From Bicyclus anynana (Eukaryota; Arthropoda; Insecta; Lepidoptera; Nymphalidae): 64,000 bases of DNA. A program made the translations under genes and the position numbers. Positions 11,028 to 22,079 of this stretch are shown piece after piece. The stretch is taken from NCBI RefSeq assembly GCF_947172395.1, contig NC_069095.1:15784271-15848270 (forward strand), written 5' to 3'. The first letter of the stretch is position 1. Each line of letters begins with the position of its first letter. The notes under the pieces are model-generated. The model did no database searches. It was not told the DNA's origin and saw only the letters and a list, made by a program, of their open reading frames with translations.

Positions 11028-11347
11028 TTTTTTTTATTCTCTACAAGTTAGCCCTTGACTACAATCTCACCTGATGATAAGTGATGATGCAATCTAAGAT
11101 GGAAGCGGACTAACTTGTTAGAAGTAGGATAAAATCCACACTCCTTTCGGTACACGACATCGTACCGGAACGCGAAATCGCTCGGCGGTACGTCTTTGTC
11201 GGTAGGGTGGTAACTAGCCACGGCCGATGTCTCCCACCAGCCAGACCTGGACCAATTAAGAAAACCTCAGTCGGCCTAGCCGGGGATCGAACCCAGGACC
11301 TTTGTCTTGTAACTCCACCGCGCATACCACTGCGCCACGGAGGCCGT
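11028..11347 (-). mobile_element. SINE family A, full length
   Basis: Reverse complement of 9982-10316: T-rich tail end at 11028, TACAAGTTAGCCCTTGACTA, then the body, box B complement (GGGGATCGAACCC) and box A complement (GCATACCACTGCGCCACGG), ending GGAGGCCGT. Overlapping ORFs on both strands are artefacts of the SINE. Confidence 0.88.
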
Positions 11348-12127
11348 GAAAAACTAAAAAAGTCCGTAAATTACATCATACTCAAAACGCAAGGGGTAGA
11401 TTTTATTTTACTACTGTGTGCTAAAGGCCTAATGGACCTTTATTTTGTTTTATTACACCATTGAATCAAAGTTTAAGTGTTTATGGAGACCCACATTTTT
11501 GGATTCCGCACAAAACAAAAGTCCTGCTTTCAATCTTTTAGATTTCCTAACTCATTGAACGAGTTAAATATAAGTTTGTAAATAGCCTTCGTAATGACGA
11601 AAGAATAGTCCGTCGAAGTCAATTATCCAATATAGATGTGGGAAAAAAAACAAGCCCTCAAACATGGTGCGACCATAAAAACACAGCAATTGCACCTGAC
11701 TCACCTCCATCGAGGAAACCCCTCGGCAGACACCACGTGCATCTCCATACTCGAGTAGCACCATAGTTTTGGCCCCTATCCATAAGCAACACCCGGCTCA
11801 CAATGTCTTATTTAGCGTACCTACGCGAGTCACCGCCGTAAGCGGAGTAAAGACCCTCTCTTAAGTACAGGGATACACTTTTTTGGTCCGAACCTCCCCA
11901 AAAGGAGAGCTCGGGCCGTCCGTTATATTACATAACGCTCGCAAATGGATAGTGTTTACGTGCCCTTATACGTTGGTAGTTTTTATCGCCCGCATGGTAA
12001 TGGGTGAGAAGTGGTAAATCCGTATCGGTTTTGGTGCGAGTGTGGCCGGGCGTTTTTTTCTTTTTAGGGTTCCGCACGCGCCACAGTTAATTGTGAGCAA
12101 TCCAATCCGATAAGTCTAACCATTTAT
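11348..12127. other. Intergenic stretch, not assigned
   Basis: The region 11650-12060 is more GC-rich than average but holds no frame with a known domain. TTTTTAGGGTTCCGCACGCG at 12062 matches the edge of a common lepidopteran repeat; similar edges lie at 20040 and, in reverse, at 22823. Confidence 0.35.
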
Positions 12128-12433
12128 GCGAGCTGTGATAGCCCAGTGGATATGACCTCTGCCTCCGTTTCCGGAGGGTGTGGGTTCGAATCCGGTCCAG
12201 GGCATGCACCTCTAACTTTTTAGTTATGTGCATTTCAAAAAATTAAATATCATGTGTCTCAACCGGTGAAGGAAAACATCGTGAGGAAACCTGCATACCA
12301 GAGAATTATCTTAATTCTCTGCGTGTGGTAAGTCTGCCAATCCGCATTGGGCCAGCGTGGTGGACTATTGGCCTAACCCCTCTCATTCTGAGAGGAGACT
12401 AGAGCCGAATATTGGTTGATAATGAAAAAAAAA
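12128..12433 (+). mobile_element. SINE family B, full length
   Basis: Head GAGCTGTGATAGCCCAGTGG (box A) and GTGTGGGTTCGAATCCGG (box B), then the family body with GCATTGGGCCAGCGTGGTGG and CTCTCATTCTGAGAGGAGAC, ending GGTTGATAATGAAAAAAAAA. This is the cleanest copy of the family in the window. Confidence 0.88.
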
Positions 12434-13048
12434 TGAAGCCTAGACATATACCTACTTACCAACGTTACACGTTAGGCTTTATTAAATACTAAATATCCCC
12501 GTCAAGCTATATCGAAAATCCGGAATATTTTTTAAAGTAAAAGTGTAATTTCTATAGTTTTCTATTAGTATAAATTACGTTAGAGACATCGGTCTAAATC
12601 TTTAAATAATATCAAAACCCCTCCTGTTTGTGTGTTTGTGTTTACAAATATAACAATAATTAAATCATTTAAAAAGCACTCTGCATCGGGATTCTTGTCA
12701 CATTTTGCTTGAAATGTTTGTTGTACAGGTTTGTCAACTAGATACAATACTAATCTTGTGTTTACTATAAATTACAAGTTAAAGTAAATTAGAAAAATAT
12801 GATTGTTTAACGTCAATAGCTGATTATATATTCATCATACGGAATCCTCTGCACACGAGTCCAACTCCCGCTTTCGTTTTTTTTTATGTAAGATTTTTTT
12901 CCTGAATAAGGTCTGTTGGCTATGACTTGAATTGGAAAAATGTGTGGCTTTTCAATTGTTATTAATTTATAAGTAGGTGTCTGTAAACTGTAAATAAACT
13001 CAACCAGTAGAAATAGCTGAGACGGACGAAACAAAATACAGTAATAAT

Positions 13049-13193
13049 AAAATGTCATTTAACATTCCAGTATTACTAATAATTTTAAAATTAAGATTTT
13101 AAAGCTATTTATTTAAAAATATAAAATGTCGTTTAATATTTCAGTATTACTAATAATTTTAAAATTATAATCAGCTATTTATTTAGAAATAAT
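13049..13193. repeat. Local tandem duplication, period about 74 bp
   Basis: AAAATGTCATTTAACATTCC at 13049 recurs as AAAATGTCGTTTAATATTTC at 13123. Both are followed by AGTATTACTAATAATTTTAA and later by GCTATTTATTTA. Two units with slight divergence, non-coding. Confidence 0.8.
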
Positions 13194-13203
13194 AAATTAA
13201 TTT

Positions 13204-14157
13204 GTTATCAACCCATATTTGGCTCACTGCTAAGCTCGAGTCTCCTCTAACAATTAGATGCCTAGAGATGTTAGGCCTCAGTCCACCACGCTGGCCCAAT
13301 GTGGATTGACAGTAGCGTTGAGTAGGACATACAAGAGGCAGGACATTTGTCCCGTACATGACGTCACAATGTAAGAGCGGCTCAACATTTAAAAATGTAC
13401 TACTTCACATTTTCTGTCGCGGTAGTTGCTTTACTCGTACGCGAGAGAAAGCGAGACACTAGTACAAAAGTCGAATGGGACGTCATTCTGTGGTCCTGTC
13501 ATATAATTTTGTACTATATCCCTTAACGCGACGGAAATAGTATACGATGCGTTTAGAAATATTATTTTTTGAATTTGGATTTATTCAATTGACATTTTAT
13601 AAAAATAAAAATTACTTAATAATTTAAAAACTGAAATATATGAAATAGGTTAAAAATAAGTTTGGCATTTAATATCAGTATGTAAGACAAACTATTACTA
13701 ACATAGAATACTTGTACCGAATCGTAAATCTATGATTACTAAGCTATATAATTGTACTAGTACAAACATGACATTTGTACACGTTGCTTCAAACAAAGTT
13801 CAAATATGACATTTGTATTCGTTACTTCAAAATTCAAATGTAGTGCCAAGCTTCAGTACGCCTCGCCTCATTTGAAGTGGGACATTGTACTGCCTCGGTA
13901 CAAAAAAGAGGCAACACTTACAAACTCTTTTTCAAGTCATGTCCTACCCAACACTAATTGACAGACTTCACACACGCAGAGAATTATGAAAATTCTCTGG
14001 TTCCTCACGATGTTATCCTTCACCGTTTGAGACACGTGATATTTAATTTCTTAAAATGCACACTGAAAGTTGGAGATGCATGCCCCGGGCCGGATTCGAA
14101 CCTACACCCTCCGGAATCGGAGGCAGAGGTCATATCCACTGAGCTATCACCGCATAA
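13204..14157 (-). mobile_element. SINE family B, split by a hAT insertion
   Basis: The 3' half (13204-13312) and the head (13965-14157) together make one minus-strand SINE B: ATCAACCCATATTTGGCTCA ... GCCCAATGTGGATTGACAG, then GACTTCACACACGCAGAGAA ... TCGGAGGCAGAGGTCATATC. The 644-bp interruption 13313-13956 is a separate DNA transposon flanked by a duplicated ATTGACAG. The 13958-14161 ORF is an artefact. Confidence 0.88.
13305..13964. mobile_element. hAT-type non-autonomous DNA transposon, 644 bp, in a SINE
   Basis: The element occupies 13313-13956. The left end TAGCGTTGAGTAGGACATAC and the reverse complement of the right end TAGTGTTGGGTAGGACATGA form a roughly 18-bp TIR. It is bracketed by a perfect 8-bp TSD, ATTGACAG (13305-13312 and 13957-13964), and the host SINE continues in register on both sides. 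TIR plus 8-bp TSD places it in hAT. No transposase ORF. It contains a tract with repeated GACATTTGTA-type motifs in both halves. Confidence 0.88.
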
Positions 14158-15520
14158 ATGAAATTAATTGATATAAATTAAATATATGTATTTACTTATT
14201 TAGGTACCATTTAATTATTATTAGCGACATCATCAGCTACTATGCGTCCACTGTTGGGCATAGGCCTCTTCTAAACAGCGCCAACCCACCCTATTTTAGG
14301 TTTTTGTATCTCATATTTATACTAAAAAAAATAATGAGCATAGTTCTTTTTATGCACACATTTTTCCTCTATATTTTCCAAACGTTTGTACAAATCTGAA
14401 CCATAGATAATAAAGTGCATTATCTTTGACAATTCACACAGAGCATAAACATTTAACCAAAAGCCTAGATCCTAAATCAAACAAAACCATTCCCAATGCA
14501 CATCGTGGCGTATCTATTCCGGTATTAACCAATAAAAACAATAAACCCGCACGTGATACAGATAGTATACAATTTTATTTACAAAAACGAGGACGGATAT
14601 GTTTAGCTATTACTATTATGTATTCTGTGGCTCGAGTACGATTTTGACACATGGGTTTCGCGCGCATCCGTCTACAAGATGGCGTCGATTGTTATGCAAT
14701 GGCGCGAAAGTAACTGTCCACGTCCTTCCTGTGGTACCGGAAGGGAAAATAAATAAAATGGTCTGCCAGCAATTGGCGCCCACCGCACGTAGCGTAGCAC
14801 GGAGTTTGAATATGAACTGTGATTGACATTGAAATATGATATTAATAATTTATGCTGGCAACACCGATTGTTTGGATGTGTTTCAAATTGACGGGTTAAA
14901 TTAGATTAAATCAGCTTGATAGTAGGTGCATATTACAATAAATGATTAAAAGTTAAAAAAACTGCTAGGATCGTCCCAGTTAGGAACTTATTTAAAATTA
15001 AATCAAAACTAATATTTTAAAGAGGAAAGATTTGTATTTTTGTATTCTAATAACTATTATGACGAGGAAAATATTGAAAATATTTTCAAAATTCCAAAAA
15101 TGCACGCTCTGTGTTAATATAGATTAAACCACATCGAACTATACCGTAAATTAAATAAGGGTATTACCTACCTACTCGATAAGAGAGTCTTACATAGACG
15201 TCCAAAACAGACAAAACTTTTTAAATAGTTTTTAAATTAGGATAACAAAATGGTATTTAAAATATCCCCCTACCAAAAATAGTCAATATATTAATTATTT
15301 TACAAGTGCTATATACGATAAATAGAGACTTCTTATGTTTGAAAAATCACTCTTTTTGCGTGAAGTTTGAAAAAAATCTACCTTGGACGGTCGAATCTGA
15401 ACCCCTGAAGCCTTATACCTTCCATATTTCGCTAGTGTTCTACTACTTATTAATGGTAGGAGCATAGTTTGACCAACTTTCATAGATAGGTACTTCACTA
15501 GTAGGACTCCGTTAGCGTGG
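14158..15520. other. Intergenic stretch with small repeat fragments
   Basis: CATCATCAGCTACTATGCGT with CCACTGTTGGGCATAGGCCT (14228-14275) resembles the terminal piece of an RTE-type LINE in minus orientation. Otherwise AT-rich; chance ORFs at 14426-14826 and 15295-15498 lack domains. Confidence 0.4.
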
Positions 15521-15524
15521 AATT

Positions 15525-15750
15525 GAGTTTTTCACAAATCACGCGGGAACCATGGAATTTTCCGGGATTAAAAGTAGCATATGTGTTAATCCAGAATAAA
15601 ATCTATCTATGTATCCAGAAACTATTTTTATTTCAAATTTCAGCCAAATTGCTTCAGTAGCCGCCGCGTAAAGGACAAACAAACATACTTATATACACAC
15701 ATACACGCACACACACAAACTTTCGCCTTTATAATATTAGTTTCATAGTA
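15525..15750 (+). repeat. E repeat, copy 1
   Basis: Contains GCATATGTGTTAATCCAGAA, AATTTCAGCCAAATTGCTTC, an ACACAC tract and CTTTCGCCTTTATAATATTA at its end. The same ordered motifs occur at 16135-16320 and, more diverged, at 28620-29130. Widespread lepidopteran dispersed repeat, non-coding. Confidence 0.65.
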
Positions 15751-16134
15751 TGATGTAATAAAATGAGGAATGTCTGAAAATTGCAGTCTCTTGGTCCAAT
15801 CATTAAGTTGCAGTAAAAATTCCGCTCCGTTCAACTCATTACGTGGTACTTTTCCATCTTTCCCTCTGTTCTCTGCAATTTTATTAAGTATTCGACTATT
15901 TCTGGAGCACATTTCTAATTTATGGAACTAACTGCTTTCTTCGCTCATTTGATATTCAAGATGGACAATTTACATAAATAAAAAAAAAGGAAATTAATTT
16001 ATTTAAACGGAAATTTCCAATTTTTAATCTTCGATGCAATAATGGGGTGTTATTAGTTTTATGTGTGTGTAACTCTGTCTGTCTATACTTGCTCTTGTAG
16101 TCTGGCAAATTCGTACATGACACTACCATGATAT

Positions 16135-16320
16135 GCGGGCGACGGGGGGGAAAGACCGCACGGGTGTGAAAAAAGTATCTTATGTGTTAATCCAGAGTAA
16201 AATCTATTTCCATTCCAAATTTCAGCCAAATTTATTCAGCAGTAGCGGCGGTAAGGAGTAACAAACATCCAAATATCCATCTATACAAACTTTCGCGTTT
16301 ATAATATTAGTAGGATTAGC
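16135..16320 (+). repeat. E repeat, copy 2
   Basis: TATCTTATGTGTTAATCCAG, CAAATTTCAGCCAAATTTAT and CTTTCGCGTTTATAATATTA in the same order as in copy 1, ending TAGTAGGATTAG. Confidence 0.65.
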
Positions 16321-16444
16321 TGTTTGAAGCGGGTAGTTATGGGGAAGGGAAGATTAATTTACTGAATTCAGAGATTACCGAGTCTGTATTAAATGAAAGG
16401 GTTTGATTAGAAATAAAACAAGTAAAATAATTTGCTTTGATCCC

Positions 16445-16635
16445 GTTTGTATCATCATCATCACCATCATCATTATCAGCCGATGGATGTCCACTGCTGG
16501 GCCTCCAAGCATAACGGTCTCGGGCCGCCGCCAGCATCCAGCGGCTCCCTGCAACCCGCTTGATGTCCTCGGTCCACCTAGTGGGGGGTCTCAAGACTGC
16601 GCTTTCCGGTGCGGGGTCGCCATTCTAGCACGAAA
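16445..16635 (-). pseudogene. RTE-type LINE, 3' tail fragment
   Basis: On the minus strand the frame encodes RPPTRWTEDIKRVAGSRWM, the conserved C-terminal motif of insect RTE-clade endonuclease/reverse transcriptase ORFs. It ends near a (GAT)n tail (ATCATCATCATC on the plus strand at 16453). Only the last few dozen codons survive. Confidence 0.75.
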
Positions 16636-17008
16636 AGCATATACGAAACAGCCCGCTTCGTATATGAATACTTTTCAGTAATCATGGATTTTTTTATCAT
16701 AAATATGAATTTAAATCTATCATGTTTTTTTTCATCATAAAAATTATAGAAGTTCATACCTCAAGTCACTATAAAGGTAAACATGATTAAAATATCGCCA
16801 ATCAGCATTGAGGCATCTTTGAGGATCTAAAGCTCCGTATCCCCTTCCACCAAGCTTGCAATAAAGATCGACTGGATCTTTCAGACTTCTAGAGGATATC
16901 TGCTGTCAGAATATTGTGCTTCGAATGTAAAGCAACTGCTCCTCTTATTGACTGACGTTCAATGGGTTTGTGCTAGAAGCATGAGGGTCTAACACCACCC
17001 ATTTAATG

Positions 17009-17147
17009 CTGTGGCTAGTTACCCTACCGACAAAAACGTACCGCCAAGCGATTTAGCGTTCCGGTACGATGTCGTGTAGAAACCGAAAAGAGGTGTGGAT
17101 TTTCATCCTCTTCCTAACAAGTTAGCCCGCTTCCATCTTAGACTGCT
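17009..17147 (+). repeat. SINE family A internal fragment
   Basis: GTGGCTAGTTACCCTACCGA through CGATTTAGCGTTCCGGTACG to CTTCCATCTTAGACTGC. Both the tRNA head and the tail are missing. Confidence 0.8.
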
Positions 17148-17154
17148 AATATAA

Positions 17155-17475
17155 AAGTACTCCAGGCTATCAATAAACTAGTAAAAATAACCAACCCATC
17201 TGGTCTATTCACTAATTTGCTCTTTGTTAACAACCTATTAACTATAATATAGTTAATAGGTTGTTAACAATACCTATTAGATATAATAAACATCAAATCA
17301 ACTGATAGCTGTCATCCTACCTACTGTATGATGTTCACGAAGGGGTGTCAGTAGGCACCGTATGACATTTGTTACATAGAAGACGACGGATGACTGTATT
17401 TGTTATAGAATAGAATCATAGAATCTCAATTTCGTATATTTTGTCAGTTTGTGAATTAGCCTACAGGTCTCAAAT
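17155..17475 (+). repeat. D repeat with an internal near-perfect palindrome
   Basis: Matches 20508-20840 in reverse: shared GGTCTATTCACTAATTTG, ACATCAAATCAACTGATAG and GACATTTGTTACATAGAA. At 17224-17270 it carries two 23-bp arms separated by one base, which the other copies lack. Non-coding. Confidence 0.65.
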
Positions 17476-17847
17476 TCACACAGGTGTTCCGACACATAAA
17501 GTCCACCGAATCACCTAATTAATTTTAATTAAGTAAATATTTTTTTTTTAATATAGCAATAATTACAATTCATACAACCAACCTTACAAATGTACCGTTC
17601 GACACTAACGTCGTCACAATTCCTTCCGCGTAGGCCTAAACCCGCGCGTCCGCCGGATGTGACAAGTAAAGCGAGCTGATTGGCCCCATATAGAGATGGC
17701 GGCCCCTGGGTCACCTAGTAGCGCTGCGTTTTCCGGGTCATATTTACCCACATACACCGCGGAAACTATTAGCATAGTGGAAGCGGGAATTGGACGAAGA
17801 AACGCATTCACATTTTAGTGTGACAATCATTGTTTGTAATTTTTTTT
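17476..17847. other. Intergenic stretch with a GC-rich patch
   Basis: 17600-17790 is CpG-rich (CCGCGCGTCCGCCGG). Two overlapping minus-strand frames cross it but show no recognisable domain or splice-site context. Confidence 0.35.
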
Positions 17848-17967
17848 TTATCATCATCATTATCAACCCATATTCGGCTCACTGCTGAGCTCGAGTTTCC
17901 TCTCAGAATGAGAGTGGTTAGGCCACCACGCTAGCCCAATGCGGATTGGCAGACTTCACACACGCAG
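17848..17967 (-). repeat. SINE family B, 3' fragment
   Basis: ATCATCATCATTATCAACCC ... GCCCAATGCGGATTGGCAGA ... CACACGCAGAG: the tail-proximal third of SINE B in minus orientation. It abuts directly a plus-strand copy. Confidence 0.8.
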
Positions 17968-18262
17968 AGTGAATATGACCTCTGCCTCCCATTCTGGAGG
18001 GTGTGGGTACGAATCCGTTCCGGGGCATGCACCTCCAACTTTTCAGTTGTACTCATTTTAAGAAATTAAATATCACGTGTCTCAATCGGTGAAGGAAAAC
18101 ATCGTGAGGAAACCTACATACCAGAGAATTTTTATTAAGTCTCTGCGTGTGTGAAGTCTGCCGATCCGCATTGGGCCAGCGTGGTGGACTATTGGCCTAA
18201 CCCCTCTCATACTGAGAGGAGACTCGAGCTCAGCAGTGAGCTGAATAAAGGTTGATAATGAT
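17968..18262 (+). mobile_element. SINE family B, head slightly truncated
   Basis: Begins inside the head (GAATATGACCTCTGCCTCCC), with box B-like GGGTACGAATCC, then a complete body to GGTTGATAATGATGAATATT. The copy is arranged with the preceding fragment as an inverted pair. Confidence 0.8.
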
Positions 18263-18469
18263 GAATATTACTTTTTACGATAGTTTTAAAATAATTTCTG
18301 TGTAAGCTCAAAGAGCTCAAACCAACGACGTTTCCAATAATTATACTCAAAATTAGCAGGAAGTAGCAGGGAAGGGTTAACCATTTTCATAACTCCACCT
18401 TAAGTTACCTCATTTCATGAGCTAATACTATATTAAAAGAAAGTCGTGTTAGTTACACTATTTATAACT

Positions 18470-18605
18470 CAAGAAGGGCTTGACCGATTTGGCTAAAAAT
18501 TAATAGAGACGTAGCTTAAAACCAGGAGACGGACATAGGATACTTAGGGTAGGGGTAGGATAGGGGTAGTAGGGTTTCACGCGGACGAAGTCGCGGTAAA
18601 GTAAT
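18470..18605 (+). repeat. Dispersed repeat ending ACGCGGACGAAGTCGCGG
   Basis: CAAGAAGGGCTTGACCGATT and the end motif GGTTTCACGCGGACGAAGTC are hallmarks of a frequent lepidopteran repeat. The internal GGGTAGGGGTAGGATAGGGG run is a local expansion. Confidence 0.55.
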
Positions 18606-18978
18606 ACATAAAATAGAATTTGATTATAATTCAGCGTCATTACCGAATAGCAGTCCGAAGCGTACAAGGTTCGACTCCCGGCGCGCGCCTTGTTTTTGTG
18701 TCAGCCGTCCTTCGAAGGATGCCGTCGTGGAGGTATCCAACCGGGATGCCGAGCGAAGTCATCTCGACTATCTCATTATTGAGATTTTTCGAAACGAAAA
18801 CAAATATTTCATGTATATTATAATTACGTATAAATTAATATTTTGCGTTGAAATCCCTTTATGGGTGGTATTTTTATTTTTTGAAATAAATTAATAATAT
18901 TATAATTCATTTTATGTAGATTGGGTACTTGTTTTATTTACTTATGTTCTGTATTTTAAAACACGAAATATTTAAAAG

Positions 18979-19192
18979 GTGGCTGGTGGGAGGCTTCGGC
19001 CGTGGCTAGTTACCACCCTACCGACAAAGACGTACCGCCAAGCGATTTAGCGTTCCGGTATGATGTCGTGTAGAAACCGAGGGGTGTGGATTCTCATCCT
19101 CCTCATAACAAGTTAGTCCGCTTCCATCTTAGACTGCATCATCACTTACCGTCAGGTGAGAGTCAAGGGCTAACTTGTAAATAATAAAAAAA
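18979..19192 (+). mobile_element. SINE family A, head-truncated
   Basis: Begins GGCTGGTGGGAGGCTTCGGC and continues through CGATTTAGCGTTCCGGTATG to GTCAAGGGCTAACTTGTAAA and an A-rich tail. The tRNA-like head is missing. Confidence 0.82.
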
Positions 19193-19339
19193 AAGATAAG
19201 TGGAAAACAGTTACCTGATTCGGATTCAGGCAACGATTTTCTACTTAACATAAGAATGGGGTACATACTCGTATTTACTTCTTCCAATCAACTAGTAGTA
19301 ACTATTAATTAAAATTTGTCTCAAAATGTTATAAATAAT

Positions 19340-19430
19340 CAAAATCAAAATTAATTTAATTCACTTGGCTTAGTTTTACAACTCTTTTGAAAAGTCAATG
19401 TTGATTCCACCGGTTTGAAAGGTAGGTTTT
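19340..19430 (-). pseudogene. CR1/Jockey-type LINE 3' UTR fragment
   Basis: TCAAAATCAAAATTAATTTA, TTGGCTTAGTTTTACAACTC and CACCGGTTTGAAAGGTAGGT match, in the same orientation, the 3' UTR at 450-560. Confidence 0.55.
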
Positions 19431-19586
19431 GTTTATTTGAACAAATCTGGAACTACAGGTCCGATTTGAAAAATTCTCTTAGTGTTAGATAGCCCATTTA
19501 TCAAGGAAGGCTATAGGTCATATATTATCCCCGTATTCCTACGGGAACGGGAACCACGCGGGTAAAACCGCGCGGCGTCAGCTAGT
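19430..19586 (+). repeat. C repeat, plus copy, head-truncated
   Basis: Starts TTTATTTGAACAAATCTGGA and runs to ACCGCGCGGCGTCAGCTAGT. It directly follows the LINE 3' UTR fragment. Confidence 0.75.
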
Positions 19587-20487
19587 GTAAAAATAAATCG
19601 AACCATTCAAAAAAATACTTCGAGCTATTTGGTTATTGAATATAAATTTATGTTTTAATTGAATATAACGTATTTAAGTTTGAGCTTTGAGCAACAAAAA
19701 ACTCAACCGGACATGTTTTAATTACCGTAATACATGTTATTTAAAACTACCCTATTTTTAATATTAACGAAGGCAACATAGTATCATCGCAATGCGCAGT
19801 ACACATAATTAAAAAAAATAATGCAAACGAATAAAAATAAAACATAGGGCATACACCATACAGCATACATCAATTGCTATCGATATTTCAAATCGCTTAC
19901 ATTAGTTTTTTGTGCCCACATATGTAGTATATAAATGTAACTGGCATCTACATAGTTACTAGAGGAGTGGTTTAAGCCCCGCCCAGTGGAAAATATACTG
20001 GACTATTTAAAAATTCGTCTCACGTGTATGTATGATTACTTTTTAGGGTTCCGTGAGACAATTTCCATTTTATAAGCTAGGATGAAAAAGCTTTATTCAC
20101 GTATTATATTTTGTGATTTTATATTATGTAATACCAATCTGTAAACTGATTTTAACTGCTAGAAATGTGGGGAACAACCTGATGTGTAGATCTTTAGGTT
20201 TAGCTCTACCACAAAGATTAGAAAGACGGCTTAACATGCGCTCCGAGGCACGAAGATGTACCAGCTTCTCAACTCCGGGTTGAAAATTTGCTTAAAACGT
20301 AAATAAAAGCCTAGCCCAGCAGGCTAATTCACTATCTTTGACGTAAGCTAGTTGACATTTATATATTTCCTTTAAACTTAATGTCATTTAATTTTAATTA
20401 AACATTTTTATACCTATTAATGGTAAAACATTATTACCTACCTAACACATTGGAACATCTTAGCTTGCATTCTTGCAGATAAACGAT
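19587..20487. other. Intergenic stretch with repeat scraps
   Basis: TTTTTAGGGTTCCGTGAGAC at 20040 and the GAGGCACGAAGATGTACCAG / CTCAACTCCGGGTTGAAAAT block at 20245-20285 are dispersed-repeat fragments. No gene recognised. Confidence 0.35.
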
Positions 20488-20840
20488 TCTGATTCTGATT
20501 CTGATTCTGACATATACGTAATGTAGATTCTATGTAACAAATGTCATCCGGTGCTTACTGGTGGATATCACACAGTAGGTAAATTATATTATGTCAATTG
20601 ATTTGATGTTTATTTTAATAGGTTTGTAATAAAGACCAAAATAGTGAATAGGTCAGCTGGAAGGTTATTCCATAACTTTATCTTTGTCATTCGTTTCTAT
20701 CGTGTTAGACAGAGATAGAGGTGAATTCGAGAAATGTCATATTATATCCTATGTATGATATCCATTAGTTAGCATCGGATGATATTTATTACATACAATC
20801 TCAATTTCGTATAAGTCAACTGGCATAGGTGAAAGATTAG
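20488..20840 (-). repeat. D repeat, minus copy, with (TTCTGA)n edge
   Basis: A short GATTCTGATTCTGATTCTGA array (20488-20511) precedes ATTCTATGTAACAAATGTCA, CAATTGATTTGATGTTTATT and AATAGTGAATAGGTCAGC, the reverse complement of the D repeat at 17155. Within it (20698-20720) lies ATCGTGTTAGACAGAGATAG, a core also found at 1727 and 38418. Confidence 0.6.
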
Positions 20841-20929
20841 CCTGCAGGATACGAACACCACTGGACCAACAAAGCATTTTTTTTTAATTTGTTACCATGG
20901 TCCATCGTATTAAACTACGAACCCGTCAC

Positions 20930-21195
20930 CGTGTCGTGTGACACACTTGACCGTCCATTTTTTCAAACCGCCGCGGAATCTGCCGTAAATTCCTACTAAT
21001 GCATTAAAATTGTATAGGATACCGTGTGTTTTTGCCGTGCGTGTGACGGCGCGGGTATATATAATTGTAATTAACATAAGTTGCCGTAATAGCGGCGGAG
21101 TGCGCGCGCGCAAATGGCCGCGCCGGGTTTTTGTGCCGAGCGCGTACTCTGAATATCATAAGCTACGTGCGTGGATCGGCGCACACCACGGCATT
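20930..21195. other. CpG-rich island with TATA-like motif, function unknown
   Basis: An unusually CpG-rich stretch (GGAGTGCGCGCGCGCAAATG, GGCCGCGCCGGG) in AT-rich surroundings, with GGGTATATATAATT at 21052-21065. It could be a promoter or a first exon, but no splice or coding signal is decisive. ORFs on both strands have no recognisable domain. Confidence 0.3.
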
Positions 21196-21204
21196 TTTCC
21201 TTTG

Positions 21205-21345
21205 CCTGAAATCATCATCATTATCAGCCGGTGGACGGATGGTCCAGCAGTGGACGCTGGACATCCGATTACAACGGACTCGAGCCGCCAGCATCCAGCG
21301 CCTCCCTGCAACCCGCTTGATATCCTCGGTCCGCCTATGTAGTAG
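21205..21345 (-). pseudogene. RTE-type LINE tail fragment
   Basis: ATCATCATCATTATCAGCCG ... CCAGCATCCAGCG ... GCAACCCGCTTGATATCCTC on the plus strand equals the reverse of the RTE C-terminal coding end (IKRVAGRRW-like) and its (GAT)n tail. Confidence 0.65.
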
Positions 21346-21579
21346 AATGGTGTTTCTAAGCTACATAATATCCCCTCTCCTATACATGCTGTCCCGTAAA
21401 TATTACGACAAACTTTACAAGGTGATAGCTGTCATCAAGGCCTACAACAATAACGCAATATGTTAGCTGAAGTTTTATATTGAATTTTGTATACAAAATA
21501 CGAAAATTCCTGTCTTCTATTTCTATCTTCATTACAATATAGTCCTACCATGTGCTGAAAAAATCACTTATACGTTGAT

Positions 21580-21945
21580 TTTATCATCTATCCACTGCAG
21601 GACATAAGCCTTTTGTAGGGACTTCCAAACATCACGATCCTGAGCCGCCTGCATCCAACGAATCCCTGCGACTCGCTTGTTGTCGTCAGTCCATCTGGTA
21701 GGGAATCCCGCTTTCCGCTACGGGGTCGCCATTCTAGCAACTCGGGATCCGAGCGTCCATCGGTTCTTCGAACTATGTGACCTGTTCATTGCCAATTCAG
21801 CTTCGCGAGTCGCTGAGCTATGTCAGTGACTTTGGTTCGTCTGCGCATTTCTGATTCGATCACGCAGAGAAACTCCAAGCTCTATCGCCCGCTGAGTGAC
21901 TTTGAGCCTTCTAATAAGGCCCATGTTTTGTTTTAAGTTTAGTAG
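21580..21945 (-). pseudogene. RTE-type LINE 3' fragment, frameshifted
   Basis: Ordered matches to the copy at 25895-26325: the CATCCAACGAATCCCTGCGA block, CGGGGTCGCCATTCTAGCAA, GTGACCTGTTCATTGCCAAT and GATTCGATCACGCAGAGAAA. It would encode the C-terminal HI-W-G and IAQR regions in reverse, but indels break the frame. Confidence 0.7.
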
Positions 21946-22079
21946 TATTCATCCATCTCCAGTTTACATGTAGGGAAGGTACCCCAAAAAATATTTTTCA
22001 GATTTTATTTTACGACTTTGTTCACATTTTTAATGTACATACTCCTGCTAATTAACAGCTTTCTAGTACTAATAGTCTC

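Noticed and set aside
12128..12210. tRNA-like sequence with GGTTCGAATCC
   Set aside because: Head of SINE B, repeated throughout the window.
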